A DNA stretch of 29,852 nucleotides from Patescibacteria group bacterium (GTDB lineage: Bacteria; Patescibacteriota; Patescibacteriia; 2-12-FULL-60-25). The position numbers and the translations under genes are program-made. The notes under the pieces were generated by a model, which saw nothing but the letters and a program-made list of their open reading frames with translations, did no database searches and was not told the origin of the DNA. Shown here piece after piece: positions 12,816 to 20,070 of this stretch; position 1 is the first letter of the stretch, and each line of letters starts with the position of its first letter. Location of the stretch: positions 1-29,852 of the forward strand of contig JAHIUG010000076.1 of the NCBI GenBank assembly GCA_018817245.1, written 5' to 3'.

Positions 12816-13469
12816 TTAAAACCTCAGATAACGAACTACATCATTGCGCTCTAGTCGCTCTATTAAATATGCTCCCAACGCGTTTGGATCTCCCTGACTT
12901 TCACCGGCCAGCGCAATAGACAGTTGCTGTTCCAAAATTGCCGGGCGCAGCACGTTCTGTCGAAAATCCTCTTCGCTCCATCCAAAACTTTCTAGCAGGT
13001 ATAATCCTACATCCGGAGTTGTGGTTGAGGCTGCGGTTACAACATCTGCGAAAAAGCTTCGCAAATCTTCTTCTGAAACCTCAATCCCCTTTTCTTCAGC
13101 CAACTCATCCAAAGCCGCTTCGTTTAACAATTTTTCCAAAACATTTTTCTCCAAATCCACGTTCATTTCTTCGGCGAGCTGCTGTTCATTAGCTGCTTCG
13201 GATTCCAAAAAAATTGCCAGTGTGTCTCTTGTTTTCAAAAACTCACTATAGAGAATGGATTCGTCACCCAATTTTGCAGCAGGTACCGGTAGAATGTTTG
13301 AGATCGAACGGACAACCTGACTATCCGAGCGTTTCACAAACACGGCCCATGAGAAAGAAGCAGCTACTCCGACCAAAATTAATACAACTAACAAAACGCC
13401 AAGAATATAAAACCATTTTTTTGGGTTTTCCCTGGTTATAGTTTTTATTTCAATTTCTTGTTCTTGCAT
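12816..13469 (-). CDS. Membrane-anchored SurA-N-like protein
   Basis: A 217-residue protein with a short cytosolic N-terminus, one membrane helix at about 19-42 and an external domain. The external part has the SurA/PrsA N-terminal chaperone pattern: a short strand AKLGDESILYSEF (65-77), a helix, then VLEKLLNEAALDELAEEKGIEVSEEDL (split by a turn near 125), and a C-terminal helix FGWSEEDFRQNVLRPAILEQQL. No parvulin PPIase domain is attached, so it is likely a holdase for exported proteins, not an isomerase. It has a GTAGACC-type leader repeat immediately before the ATG. The assignment is by pattern and moderately secure. Confidence 0.75.
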   Translation of the reverse strand: MQEQEIEIKTITRENPKKWFYILGVLLVVLILVGVAASFSWAVFVKRSDSQVVRSISNILPVPAAKLGDESILYSEFLKTRDTLAIFLESEAANEQQLAEEMNVDLEKNVLEKLLNEAALDELAEEKGIEVSEEDLRSFFADVVTAASTTTPDVGLYLLESFGWSEEDFRQNVLRPAILEQQLSIALAGESQGDPNALGAYLIERLERNDVVRYLRF

Positions 13470-13512
13470 ATTAGTCTATGAAATTATGAATTTTATACGA
13501 AATATACGAATC
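13470..13512. repeat. GTAGACC-type leader repeat, diverged copy
   Basis: It starts 2 bp after the start codon of the SurA-N-like gene with TTAGTCTATGAAATTATGAA and ends in ATACGAATC. It is a degenerate member of the family at 14952, 19847, 22374 and 22858. Confidence 0.65.
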
Positions 13513-13515
13513 TAT

Positions 13516-13632
13516 TTGTCATCCTGAGTGGAGCGCAGCGGAACCGAAGAATCTAACCTCGTGATGCTGTGCGGCCAGATTCTTCAGCTACCCCCGCTTT
13601 TGTCTATGGCGGGGTCCGTTCAGAATGACAAA
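13516..13632. repeat. 117-bp REP-like composite palindrome
   Basis: The outer arms TTTGTCATCCTGA and TCAGAATGACAAA are inverted, and an inner pair GAAGAATCT/AGATTCTTC is nested. It lies between the SurA-N-like and DivIC-like genes. Confidence 0.85.
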
Positions 13633-13641
13633 AGTTAATGT

Positions 13642-13680
13642 TATGAGTTACGAGTTATGAGTTACGAGTTATGAGTTATA
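13642..13680. repeat. Heptad array, GTTACGAG family
   Basis: Alternating TATGAGT and TACGAGT, five units plus TATA, ending 3 bp before the stop of the DivIC-like gene. Confidence 0.92.
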
Positions 13681-13683
13681 TAT

Positions 13684-14115
13684 TTAACTTCCATGAAAAA
13701 AATATTCCCACCATAATTCCGGATTTGATTTTGATGATTTAGTGGTCTCGCTGAAGTTTGATATTACCCCAAGCGGCTGACTTGTCCAAGTTGGTGTGGC
13801 GGAAAATCCCTGCAAAACGATCACGCGCTCCCCCTCTTTTTTGCGGCCTAGTCGGGCACGCGCTTCGTATTCTATGCGATCGTCTGAAATTAATTCCTGC
13901 GTTAGCGCCTCAAGTTGCATTTTTCGCCCCTCTAAAGTATCAGCCTCGGATTCAAGCGCGTGAATTTCTCTATCTACTGTCCAACCTCGATATGTTTCGC
14001 GAACAGTTGAAACCCCCAAAACGAATAAAAGCGCCAAATTAGCCAACAAAAAAACCGGCCAACGCACGAACGTTTTCCAAGATTTCTTTTTTCCCCTTTC
14101 TGCCCTGCCCCTCAT
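13684..14115 (-). CDS. DivIC/FtsB-like septum-formation protein
   Basis: A bitopic division protein that links FtsL and FtsQ/DivIB in the divisome. From the ATG at 14115 it has 143 residues: a basic cytosolic N-terminus, a membrane helix (about 18-38), a coiled coil (EIHALESEADTLEGRKMQLE, about 50-69) and the typical ARARLGRKKEGERVIVLQG segment that follows the coil in FtsB/DivIC. The tail to the stop (about 40 residues) is longer than in short FtsB and may be disordered. An upstream GTG at 14133 would add six residues. It is downstream of the PH-domain and MurE genes and so fits an envelope and division cluster. Confidence 0.85.
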   Translation of the reverse strand: MRGRAERGKKKSWKTFVRWPVFLLANLALLFVLGVSTVRETYRGWTVDREIHALESEADTLEGRKMQLEALTQELISDDRIEYEARARLGRKKEGERVIVLQGFSATPTWTSQPLGVISNFSETTKSSKSNPELWWEYFFHGS

Positions 14116-14158
14116 GCGACACAAGAATAGCACAAAAACGTTTTATTGTGCGCTTATA

Positions 14159-14950
14159 TTATTCTTTAGATTCAGTCATTGGAAGCTTTTTTTCCTCTTC
14201 TACACCAAGCTCTTTTTGTATTAAAAACGGCATTGAATCCTGCATCCCAACTTGTGATTGCGCGGCCTCGGAAATCGCCTGCTCAACTTGCGCTAATGCT
14301 TCTTTGGGAAGTTTGCCGAGCTTTTCCATTATATCTTTGATTTTCGGATCAACCTCTTTATCCGCTCCTCGTTCTGGAGATGTAACATCGATCTCATCCG
14401 GATTTTGTTCGTCCGCAGTCCGCAGTCTGACGTCAGTCATTTCGTGCTCAGGCTTAGTCCCTTCTGGCGCTCGCAAATCATTTATTAACATCATGATGCG
14501 CTCCGGATGAGCAACGCGTGTAACTTCTAAAATCAATGGTTCTTCACCGTGTTTTATCGTAATTGTTCCCATGTGAAAAACTCTTTCTTTAAATCCTTTT
14601 TTAACATATGAAATATCTCGCACCAGTGACAAAGGAATCTCTGTGACAAATCTGGAAAAAACTCCGCGCTGATCAACTTCCACTAAACGCAAACTCGTTA
14701 CAATCAAAACATTGGAGTTCCACAACAAAAATATTCTTAGTGCCATCACAACGCCGACGATAACAGCAGCCAAAAAAACCAACATGCCGGGCACGCCCCA
14801 TGAGAATAAAGGAAAAATAAAGAAAAACGGAACCACGATCAACAGAGTCGCCAAACCCAAACTCGGAAACAATGTTAGCGGATGATGACGCACTAATGAT
14901 CTTGTTTCTTCAATGTCTTTAAGCTGAAGCACATCCTCTATGTGGAACAT
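14159..14950 (-). CDS. PH-domain (bPH2-like) membrane protein
   Basis: A 263-residue protein with two adjoining membrane helices (about 31-50 and 53-77) followed by a bacterial pleckstrin-homology domain (about 78-160). The pattern NSNVLIVTSLRLVEVDQRGV and IPLSLVRDISYVKKG is characteristic of the YdbT/DUF304 group. The function of these domains is poorly known; some take part in membrane stress response. The tail after residue 160 is charged and low in complexity, and residues 171-180 are encoded by a heptad run (14411-14438). A GTAGACC-type repeat abuts the start codon with one base between. Confidence 0.85.
   Translation of the reverse strand: MFHIEDVLQLKDIEETRSLVRHHPLTLFPSLGLATLLIVVPFFFIFPLFSWGVPGMLVFLAAVIVGVVMALRIFLLWNSNVLIVTSLRLVEVDQRGVFSRFVTEIPLSLVRDISYVKKGFKERVFHMGTITIKHGEEPLILEVTRVAHPERIMMLINDLRAPEGTKPEHEMTDVRLRTADEQNPDEIDVTSPERGADKEVDPKIKDIMEKLGKLPKEALAQVEQAISEAAQSQVGMQDSMPFLIQKELGVEEEKKLPMTESKE
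14411..14438. repeat. Heptad run inside the PH-domain gene
   Basis: Units GTCCGCA, GTCCGCA, GTCTGAC, GTCAGTC, read in the gene as MTDVRLRTAD. Same GTCC word family as 1734-1754, 17952-17979 and 19006-19033. It lies in the unstructured tail. Confidence 0.65.
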
Positions 14951-14951
14951 A

Positions 14952-14995
14952 GGTCTACGAAAATACGAATCTTAAACAAATAATACGAATTACGA
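14952..14995. repeat. GTAGACC-type leader repeat, copy 1
   Basis: It starts GGTCTACGAAAATACGAATC then TTA, identical over 23 bp to copies at 19847, 22374 (inverted) and 22858. It ends in two TACGAAT units. It is 1 bp upstream of the PH-domain start codon. Confidence 0.9.
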
Positions 14996-15040
14996 ATGGT
15001 TGATGAAAGTATTATAGACTGAAAGACCGCGAAAATACAG

Positions 15041-16336
15041 CTATTTGGAATTTAACGCATTCGTAGCCTTTATCGCCTCTCTGGCCACTTTTCGTTCGTC
15101 CCATGGGATTTTATTACCTCCTGCCACGCAAATGGCTTGTTCGCAACCTTTTCCAGTTAGCAAGACCAAATCACCGGGCTTCGCGAATTCCATGGCCCGG
15201 AATACGGCTTCGCGTCGATCTTCTATAATAAACAACGATTCGCCATCCTTTTTTCCGGCCTGACGAGCGCCTTCAGCCACCTGCTCCATGATCTCGCGAG
15301 GATTGTCGTCGTATGGATCTTCGTTTGTTACGATTACAATGTTCGCGCGCTCAGCAACCATGCGACCGAGCACCGGACGTCGCGCGACATCACGTCCGCC
15401 ACCACACGATCCCAAAACATGAATCACTCGTGCTCTTGGCATATCAGCCAGTGTTTGATAAAGAATTTCGAGCGACTTTGGTTCTGGTGCGTAATCTACA
15501 ATCACAGCCCACGACTGTCCTTCGTCTATCCGTTCAAAACGACCTGGCATTGATTTGATTGAGGCGATCTTGTTACTTACTTCATCCATATTTAGATCAA
15601 AAATTCGAGCGACTTGAATCGCAGCTTGAGCGTTCTCAATATTTACTCTACCGGGCAAATTTATTTCAAATGGAACACGGTTCAATATAAAACTTGTTTT
15701 GAGCGGCCCCAACTCAACATCTGAAACTTTTCCATAATCTACGATCTCATCAAATCCCGGCACTCTAAAATCCTTTGCGTGCGAGTCCGAGCTATTTAGA
15801 ACTGCGACCTTTCGGATAATCTGCCCGTCAATTATTTTGCGTTTGCACGCTGCTGTGTGACGAAACAAATCAATCTTAGCTTGCTTATAATTTTCAAAGC
15901 TTCCGTGCGCCTCAATGTGTTCCGGTGTCAGATTAGTAAAAACAGCCACGTCATAATTTAAATCACGATGCCTGTGCTGAACAATTCCTTGCGAAGATGT
16001 TTCAACTACAGCGTAGTGACATCCTGCATTAACCATCTGACGCAACATTTTTTGTAATTGAAAACGCCCAAGCATTGTCATCTTGGTATCGTTCAACCAC
16101 TCGCGCTCGCCAATCTTAAAAATTGCTGTAGTCGTACAACCGATTTTATATCCGGATGCTTCAAGCGCTTTAGCAATTAAATATGCAGTTGTAGTTTTTC
16201 CATTAGTTCCGGTTACACCAATCACAATCAACTCTTCGGACGGATGCCCATACCAAACAGCAGCAAGCCGCGACAATGCGCGGTGATACGGCAAAAACCA
16301 GGACTCCGGAACTAATGATTTAAGATAATGTAGCAT
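15041..16336 (-). CDS. murE: Mur ligase, MurE type, without N-terminal domain
   Basis: Adds the third amino acid to UDP-MurNAc-dipeptide in peptidoglycan synthesis. The ATP loop GTNGKT is at 43-48, the carbamylated-lysine region at about 150-157 (YKQAKIDLF, K154), MPGRFE at 263-268 and the C-terminal recognition motif DNPR at 344-347, which in MurE marks meso-diaminopimelate as substrate. At 431 residues it lacks the usual N-terminal uridine-binding domain of about 100 residues, so UDP-substrate contact must differ or another protein helps. The usual YAHTP motif reads YAPEP (282-286). MurF or a paralogue is less likely because of DNPR. It heads a leftward run with the PH-domain and division genes. 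Confidence 0.87.
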   Translation of the reverse strand: MLHYLKSLVPESWFLPYHRALSRLAAVWYGHPSEELIVIGVTGTNGKTTTAYLIAKALEASGYKIGCTTTAIFKIGEREWLNDTKMTMLGRFQLQKMLRQMVNAGCHYAVVETSSQGIVQHRHRDLNYDVAVFTNLTPEHIEAHGSFENYKQAKIDLFRHTAACKRKIIDGQIIRKVAVLNSSDSHAKDFRVPGFDEIVDYGKVSDVELGPLKTSFILNRVPFEINLPGRVNIENAQAAIQVARIFDLNMDEVSNKIASIKSMPGRFERIDEGQSWAVIVDYAPEPKSLEILYQTLADMPRARVIHVLGSCGGGRDVARRPVLGRMVAERANIVIVTNEDPYDDNPREIMEQVAEGARQAGKKDGESLFIIEDRREAVFRAMEFAKPGDLVLLTGKGCEQAICVAGGNKIPWDERKVAREAIKATNALNSK

Positions 16337-16436
16337 TCAGCTGAATTTAGCACTTTTATTGAAATATGCAAGTAAAAAGCGCCAGTTTTATACCATTTTC
16401 AAAGCTTTTTGTCAACCCCAAAGCTAGTAAAATGAA

Positions 16437-16464
16437 ATTCGACATTCGACATTCGACATTCGAA
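16437..16464. repeat. Heptad array, ATTCGAC family
   Basis: Three ATTCGAC units and one ATTCGAA, 11 bp before the start codon of the multi-pass membrane protein. Complementary words occur at 12504-12538 upstream of ftsE. Confidence 0.92.
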
Positions 16465-16475
16465 AATATGCTACC

Positions 16476-18704
16476 ATGCTAATAAGTATGAGAAAAAGGA
16501 TATCTGGCTTATTTGCAGGCTTAGCGTTCATTATCGCGATTTTGGCCATGTACAAGCTGCCAATTGAAATGAAGGAAATTCAGTGGTTTATCGTGCTTTT
16601 TGCGTTCTTGTATCACGGGCAACTTTTAGGGCAGGCGCTGTTTCCGAAATTTTCGTGGAAGATGGCTATGCCGCTCGGAATTGTTCTCTTTCTGGCTCTT
16701 CAGAGTATTGCACAAACAGCATGGTATTACTTGGGGACAGAATTAGGAGCGGCCAGCGACATGTGGTCTTTGCTATTTGCTGTGATTGTCTCGCAGATCA
16801 TTTCTGTCATCCCCGGTTTGATCGGGGATCCATGTCCGAACGAATCACAAGAGCAAGCGCGCAGATCCGTTCTTCAGTTCTTAAGTTCCTCAGTTCTGTT
16901 GTTTGTAGCGCTGATCTCAACAATCTTTGTTATCCGCGGCGCAGCAAATGCAGCAACCATTGAATCTATTCGCGCTACCTGGCCGCTTCTTCCGGATGGA
17001 ACATTGCTGGCAATCGCGCTCGTCTGGCTTACCTTACTTTTATCTGCCATTTTCTTGCGCTCCTCGATCTTTACAACAGCACATTCTGCGCTCGCGATTT
17101 TTAGCACCACATCCATCGCTCCGCTTGTTTACAAACTCGGCTTCGGTTTCGACGGTTTCCTACATGTTGCGAGCGAAAAAATCTTATTAGCAACAGGTAC
17201 GCTCACGCCAAAACCTTTTTACTACATCGGGCAATACGTTTTTACAACCTGGTTTGCGCGGCTCACAGAACTTTCAGTGGCAGATATTGACCGCTGGCTT
17301 GTTCCGGTTGGAGCCGCGATCCTTCTGCCACTGTCAATACTGATGATATCCGAGCCTGTCATCTCGAGCGTAGCCGAGAGATCTCGTTCAGAAGAGATTT
17401 CTCCGCTCGCTTTACTCGGTCGAAATGACAGATGTTTAAAATTCCTAATCCTCGGACTTCTCCCACTTTCCGCTTTCATCGCAACTACACCGCAAAATTT
17501 TGCGTATGTACTCGGTCTTAGCGCGCTCATTCTGAGTCTGGGGATTCATAACAAAACAGTAAATCCAATAACGCCGCTAATCTTGCTCGGATGGGCAATC
17601 GCAACTCATCCGCTCGCAGGCCTTCCACTACTCTTCGTAGTTTTGGCTGTAATTTTATGGCCCCATAAAGGAGCTGCGCTCCCACGGGGCAAGCGCTTGT
17701 TAAGTGCTTTATGTGTGGCGCTTGCTGGAGCTGCAATCCCAATTGCTTTCTACGTTTTAGGATTACGCCAAGGCATTGCGATTGAATGGAATCTTAATGC
17801 TGTTTTTAGCTTTGAGCCGTGGTTGCATAAGCTTAAAGAATTCTTACCGTGGATTGGCAACCGTTTTGTTCTTTGGCCTACGTGGTCAAGCTTGATAGCA
17901 AAAGCACTTCCGCTCCTCCTTCTGATCTCATCCGTTGGTGGAGTTATTGTCGGACGCAGGACGCAGGACGCAGGACGCCGGTCAATCTATATCGCTTCTG
18001 CCCTTGTGCTCTGGATCTCTGCAACCATTTTAAAATCAACTGGCGAGTTTACCTTTCTTATCGATTATGAACGCGGCAATTATGCTGATCGATTAAATAC
18101 ATTGGCGCTGTTCTGTTTAATTCCTGCAGCAATTCCAGGCATAACCGCATTTTGGAAGCGCGCTCGAACATCACCAAAAATCATCCTCATAGGAGCATCA
18201 ATCTTTTTTGTTGGAATTTCTACAGCTCTGGCGTATAACAGCCTCCCTCGTCACGACGCCATGATTACAGGCCGCGGTTGGAGCACCAGCAAATACGATT
18301 TCGAAGCCGTGCGCTTGATTGACAGAGACACAGCTAACTCAGAATACACTGTGTTAGCGAACCAAAGCGTGTCAGCCGCAGCAGTTGCTACACTGGGTTT
18401 CAAACGCTACGCAGACGATATCTTCTTCTATCCAATCCCAACCGGCGGCAAATTGTACGAAACATATTTAAAAATGACATATAACGAGCCTTCGCTTGAT
18501 ACGGTTAAAGACGCGGCTGAATTAGGGCGCACGGAGCTTGTCTATGTTGTGATCAACGATTATTGGTGGCGCGCGCAAGCAGTGTCAGAAGCTGTGCGCG
18601 AAATTTCGCATGATGATTGGGAGATCGGCGACGGAAAAATCCGCATTTATAAATTCGATTTCAGCGCTGATTCCAGCTCATCCACCACAGTTTCCAATTT
18701 GTGA
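16476..18704 (+). CDS. Large multi-pass membrane protein, possible GT-C type
   Basis: 742 residues with about a dozen hydrophobic segments and a C-terminal soluble domain (about 600-742). A family is not recognised. Size, membrane topology and position next to four glycosyltransferases suggest a GT-C glycosyltransferase or a polymer-assembly protein; this is inference. Three repeat elements lie in frame in hydrophilic loops: a REP-like palindrome (residues 110-118, then PCPNESQEQARRS), a 76-bp REP element (about 294-319, VISSVAERSRSEEIS onward) and a GGACGCA heptad array (about 493-502, GRRTQDAGRR). The start may be the ATG at 16476 or 16488 (MRKRISG). The last 58 bp overlap convergently with the next gene. 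Confidence 0.75.
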   Translation: MLISMRKRISGLFAGLAFIIAILAMYKLPIEMKEIQWFIVLFAFLYHGQLLGQALFPKFSWKMAMPLGIVLFLALQSIAQTAWYYLGTELGAASDMWSLLFAVIVSQIISVIPGLIGDPCPNESQEQARRSVLQFLSSSVLLFVALISTIFVIRGAANAATIESIRATWPLLPDGTLLAIALVWLTLLLSAIFLRSSIFTTAHSALAIFSTTSIAPLVYKLGFGFDGFLHVASEKILLATGTLTPKPFYYIGQYVFTTWFARLTELSVADIDRWLVPVGAAILLPLSILMISEPVISSVAERSRSEEISPLALLGRNDRCLKFLILGLLPLSAFIATTPQNFAYVLGLSALILSLGIHNKTVNPITPLILLGWAIATHPLAGLPLLFVVLAVILWPHKGAALPRGKRLLSALCVALAGAAIPIAFYVLGLRQGIAIEWNLNAVFSFEPWLHKLKEFLPWIGNRFVLWPTWSSLIAKALPLLLLISSVGGVIVGRRTQDAGRRSIYIASALVLWISATILKSTGEFTFLIDYERGNYADRLNTLALFCLIPAAIPGITAFWKRARTSPKIILIGASIFFVGISTALAYNSLPRHDAMITGRGWSTSKYDFEAVRLIDRDTANSEYTVLANQSVSAAAVATLGFKRYADDIFFYPIPTGGKLYETYLKMTYNEPSLDTVKDAAELGRTELVYVVINDYWWRAQAVSEAVREISHDDWEIGDGKIRIYKFDFSADSSSSTTVSNL
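16804..16830. repeat. REP-like palindrome inside the membrane-protein gene
   Basis: CTGTCATCCCCG leads into ATCCCCG/CGGGGAT arms around a 7-base loop. It reads in frame as VIPGLIGDP and lies between two predicted membrane helices. Confidence 0.85.
17356..17431. repeat. 76-bp REP-like element inside the membrane-protein gene
   Basis: The outer arms CTGTCATCTCGA and TCGAAATGACAG are inverted. The right half matches the intergenic element at 1942-1970. It is read without interruption and adds a hydrophilic loop between membrane helices. Confidence 0.9.
17952..17979. repeat. Heptad array GGACGCA x4 inside the membrane-protein gene
   Basis: Three exact GGACGCA units and one GGACGCC. Translated as GRRTQDAGRR. 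The reverse-complement heptad occurs in the neighbouring glycosyltransferase at 19006-19033. Confidence 0.95.
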
Positions 18705-19840
18705 CGATTTAAAATTGTTTGGCGCGCCCGATTCATGTTCTCTGAGTACGAATTAGTGAGCGCGTGTTTTATTGCGTTTGCGAGCGCTTGTTCATCTCCG
18801 GCAGGGATTATCCATCCGGCTCCGTCTAATGTTTCCGGGATTCCACCCACGTTCGAAGCGATAACCTGGCAGCCGGCTGCCAGCGCCTCCAAAATAATTG
18901 TTGGCTGATTTTCATAAACAAGCGACGGAATGACAACGAGCGGCTTTTGGTCTAAAATCTCAAGTACGCGGTCGTGCGGCAGGGCGCCGTAATAGAGAAT
19001 GTTTCGTCCGGCGTCCGGCGTCCGTGGTCCGGATTTTGTCTTGTTATCTCCTACGATGTGTAATCGCACATCATTCGGATTCAGTGATCTGAGCGCTCGG
19101 ATCAGAACATCAATCCCCTTATCCGGATCAAGTCGCCCAACAAAAAGAATGTCCAAATTCGAGTTTTGGGTTCCAGGTTCCAGGTTTTGGATTCCGGATT
19201 CCAGATTTTGGGATATTGGATTTGGAATAACGAAGGTTCTGCTTATTCGAAAGAATCCGTACTGTTTATGAAAATTCAAAAGCCAGTTCGTGGGCGAAAT
19301 AACTGTATCAGGATTTGCGAGCGCGAATTTCCGAAGAGTGGCCCATGTGAGTCGCCAAATATTACGTGCGAATTTATAAATTTCTCCGCTCACAATTTGA
19401 CCGGACGGCTCAACAAGTTGCGCATCATGCAAAATATGAACCCACCTCAACTGCCCCCCATGTTCGCCACGAAGTGGCGAACATTCATTTTTCTTGACAT
19501 TCTGCAATTTTCGATGTTCGCCACGAAGTGGCGAGCATGTTGTTTGTTGTCGTAAAATTTTTGATGGTGTATGGAACCCGCAGCCTGTGAGATTGTGCGT
19601 CAATAAAATTTGCGGCTGCCATTCCAAAATCTGCGACACAATATCTGATCGCGCTCCTAAATCTCTCAAATGAAAAAACAAACGCGAGATGGCCGAGAGT
19701 GCTTCCAAATTTGGAGATCGCACAAAAACCTTAATCTCATGCCCGCGTCGTTCAAGTTCGCGCACTTGCGTCTCAGCAATAACAGCTCCCCCACCTTTGG
19801 AGTTCGGAGCATAATCATTTGTTAGAACTGCTATTTTCAT
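18647..19840 (-). CDS. GT4-family glycosyltransferase A
   Basis: Retaining GT-B glycosyltransferase that probably transfers a sugar from a nucleotide sugar to a lipid-linked glycan at the inner membrane face. The N-terminal domain starts MKIAVLTNDYAPNSKGGGA; the C-terminal domain starts at ILFVGRLDPDKGIDVL (about 229-244) and has the E-x7-E motif in ENQPTIILEALAAG. The sequence holds three in-frame repeat inserts: two 25-bp palindromes (residues about 101-127, CSPLRGEH twice), a nine-unit heptad array (about 206-226, NLESGIQNLEPGTQN) and a GTCC heptad array (about 270-278, GPRTPDAGRN). Without them the length would be close to a normal GT4. It overlaps the previous gene by 58 bp tail to tail. 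A GTAGACC repeat precedes the ATG. Confidence 0.93.
   Translation of the reverse strand: MKIAVLTNDYAPNSKGGGAVIAETQVRELERRGHEIKVFVRSPNLEALSAISRLFFHLRDLGARSDIVSQILEWQPQILLTHNLTGCGFHTPSKILRQQTTCSPLRGEHRKLQNVKKNECSPLRGEHGGQLRWVHILHDAQLVEPSGQIVSGEIYKFARNIWRLTWATLRKFALANPDTVISPTNWLLNFHKQYGFFRISRTFVIPNPISQNLESGIQNLEPGTQNSNLDILFVGRLDPDKGIDVLIRALRSLNPNDVRLHIVGDNKTKSGPRTPDAGRNILYYGALPHDRVLEILDQKPLVVIPSLVYENQPTIILEALAAGCQVIASNVGGIPETLDGAGWIIPAGDEQALANAIKHALTNSYSENMNRARQTILNRHKLETVVDELESALKSNL
19006..19033. repeat. Heptad array GTCCGGC x4 inside glycosyltransferase A
   Basis: Units GTCCGGC, GTCCGGC, GTCCGTG, GTCCGGA, read on the minus strand as GPRTPDAGR. It is the reverse-complement family of the array at 17952-17979. 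Confidence 0.93.
19161..19223. repeat. Nine-unit heptad array inside glycosyltransferase A
   Basis: Units GAGTTTT, GGGTTCC, AGGTTCC, AGGTTTT, GGATTCC, GGATTCC, AGATTTT, GGGATAT, TGGATTT: exactly 63 bp, 21 codons. It falls in the linker between the two Rossmann domains, directly before ILFVGRLDPDKG. Confidence 0.93.
19460..19538. repeat. Two 25-bp palindromes inside glycosyltransferase A
   Basis: The first (19460-19484) has perfect 11-bp arms ATGTTCGCCAC and GTGGCGAACAT around GAA; the second (19514-19538) differs by one base. They start 54 bp apart, a multiple of three, and each encodes CSPLRGEH. Confidence 0.95.
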
Positions 19841-19846
19841 ATTATT

Positions 19847-19886
19847 GGTCTACGAAAATACGAATCTTATACGAATATACGAAATC
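19847..19886. repeat. GTAGACC-type leader repeat, copy 2
   Basis: GGTCTACGAAAATACGAATC then TTATACG, 6 bp upstream of the glycosyltransferase A start codon. On the minus strand it includes TATAAG, which could serve as a -10 box, but the other copies do not keep that word. Confidence 0.9.
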
Positions 19887-19893
19887 GTATCCC

Positions 19894-19930
19894 GGGGTCA
19901 GACCCGGTGCCAGGTACGGGGTCAGACCCC
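19894..19930. repeat. GGGGTCAGACCC palindrome pair
   Basis: GGGGTCAGACCC at 19894 and GGGGTCAGACCCC at 19918, 24 bp apart, with GGTGCCAGGTAC between them. A third, partial copy is at 23903-23913, and the inner word recurs in the array at 1885-1936. Confidence 0.85.
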
Positions 19931-19969
19931 AATGGACTCAAAACCGCAATTCTCATATTATTAATTGAT

Positions 19970-20070
19970 GTCATTCTGAACGAAGTGAAGAATCTTCCTA
20001 TTGCTTACATGCTCTCGGCAGATATTTCAAGCGGAAGATCCCTCGTCGCTCCGACTTCCCTCGGGATGAC
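19970..20070. repeat. 101-bp REP-like element overlapping the 3' end of glycosyltransferase B
   Basis: GTCATTCTGAACGAAGTGAA at the left and CCCTCGGGATGAC at the right are inverted, and GGAAGATC/GAATCTTCC pair inside. The stop codon and the last residues of the gene (VIPREVGATRDLPLE onward) are encoded by it. Confidence 0.9.
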
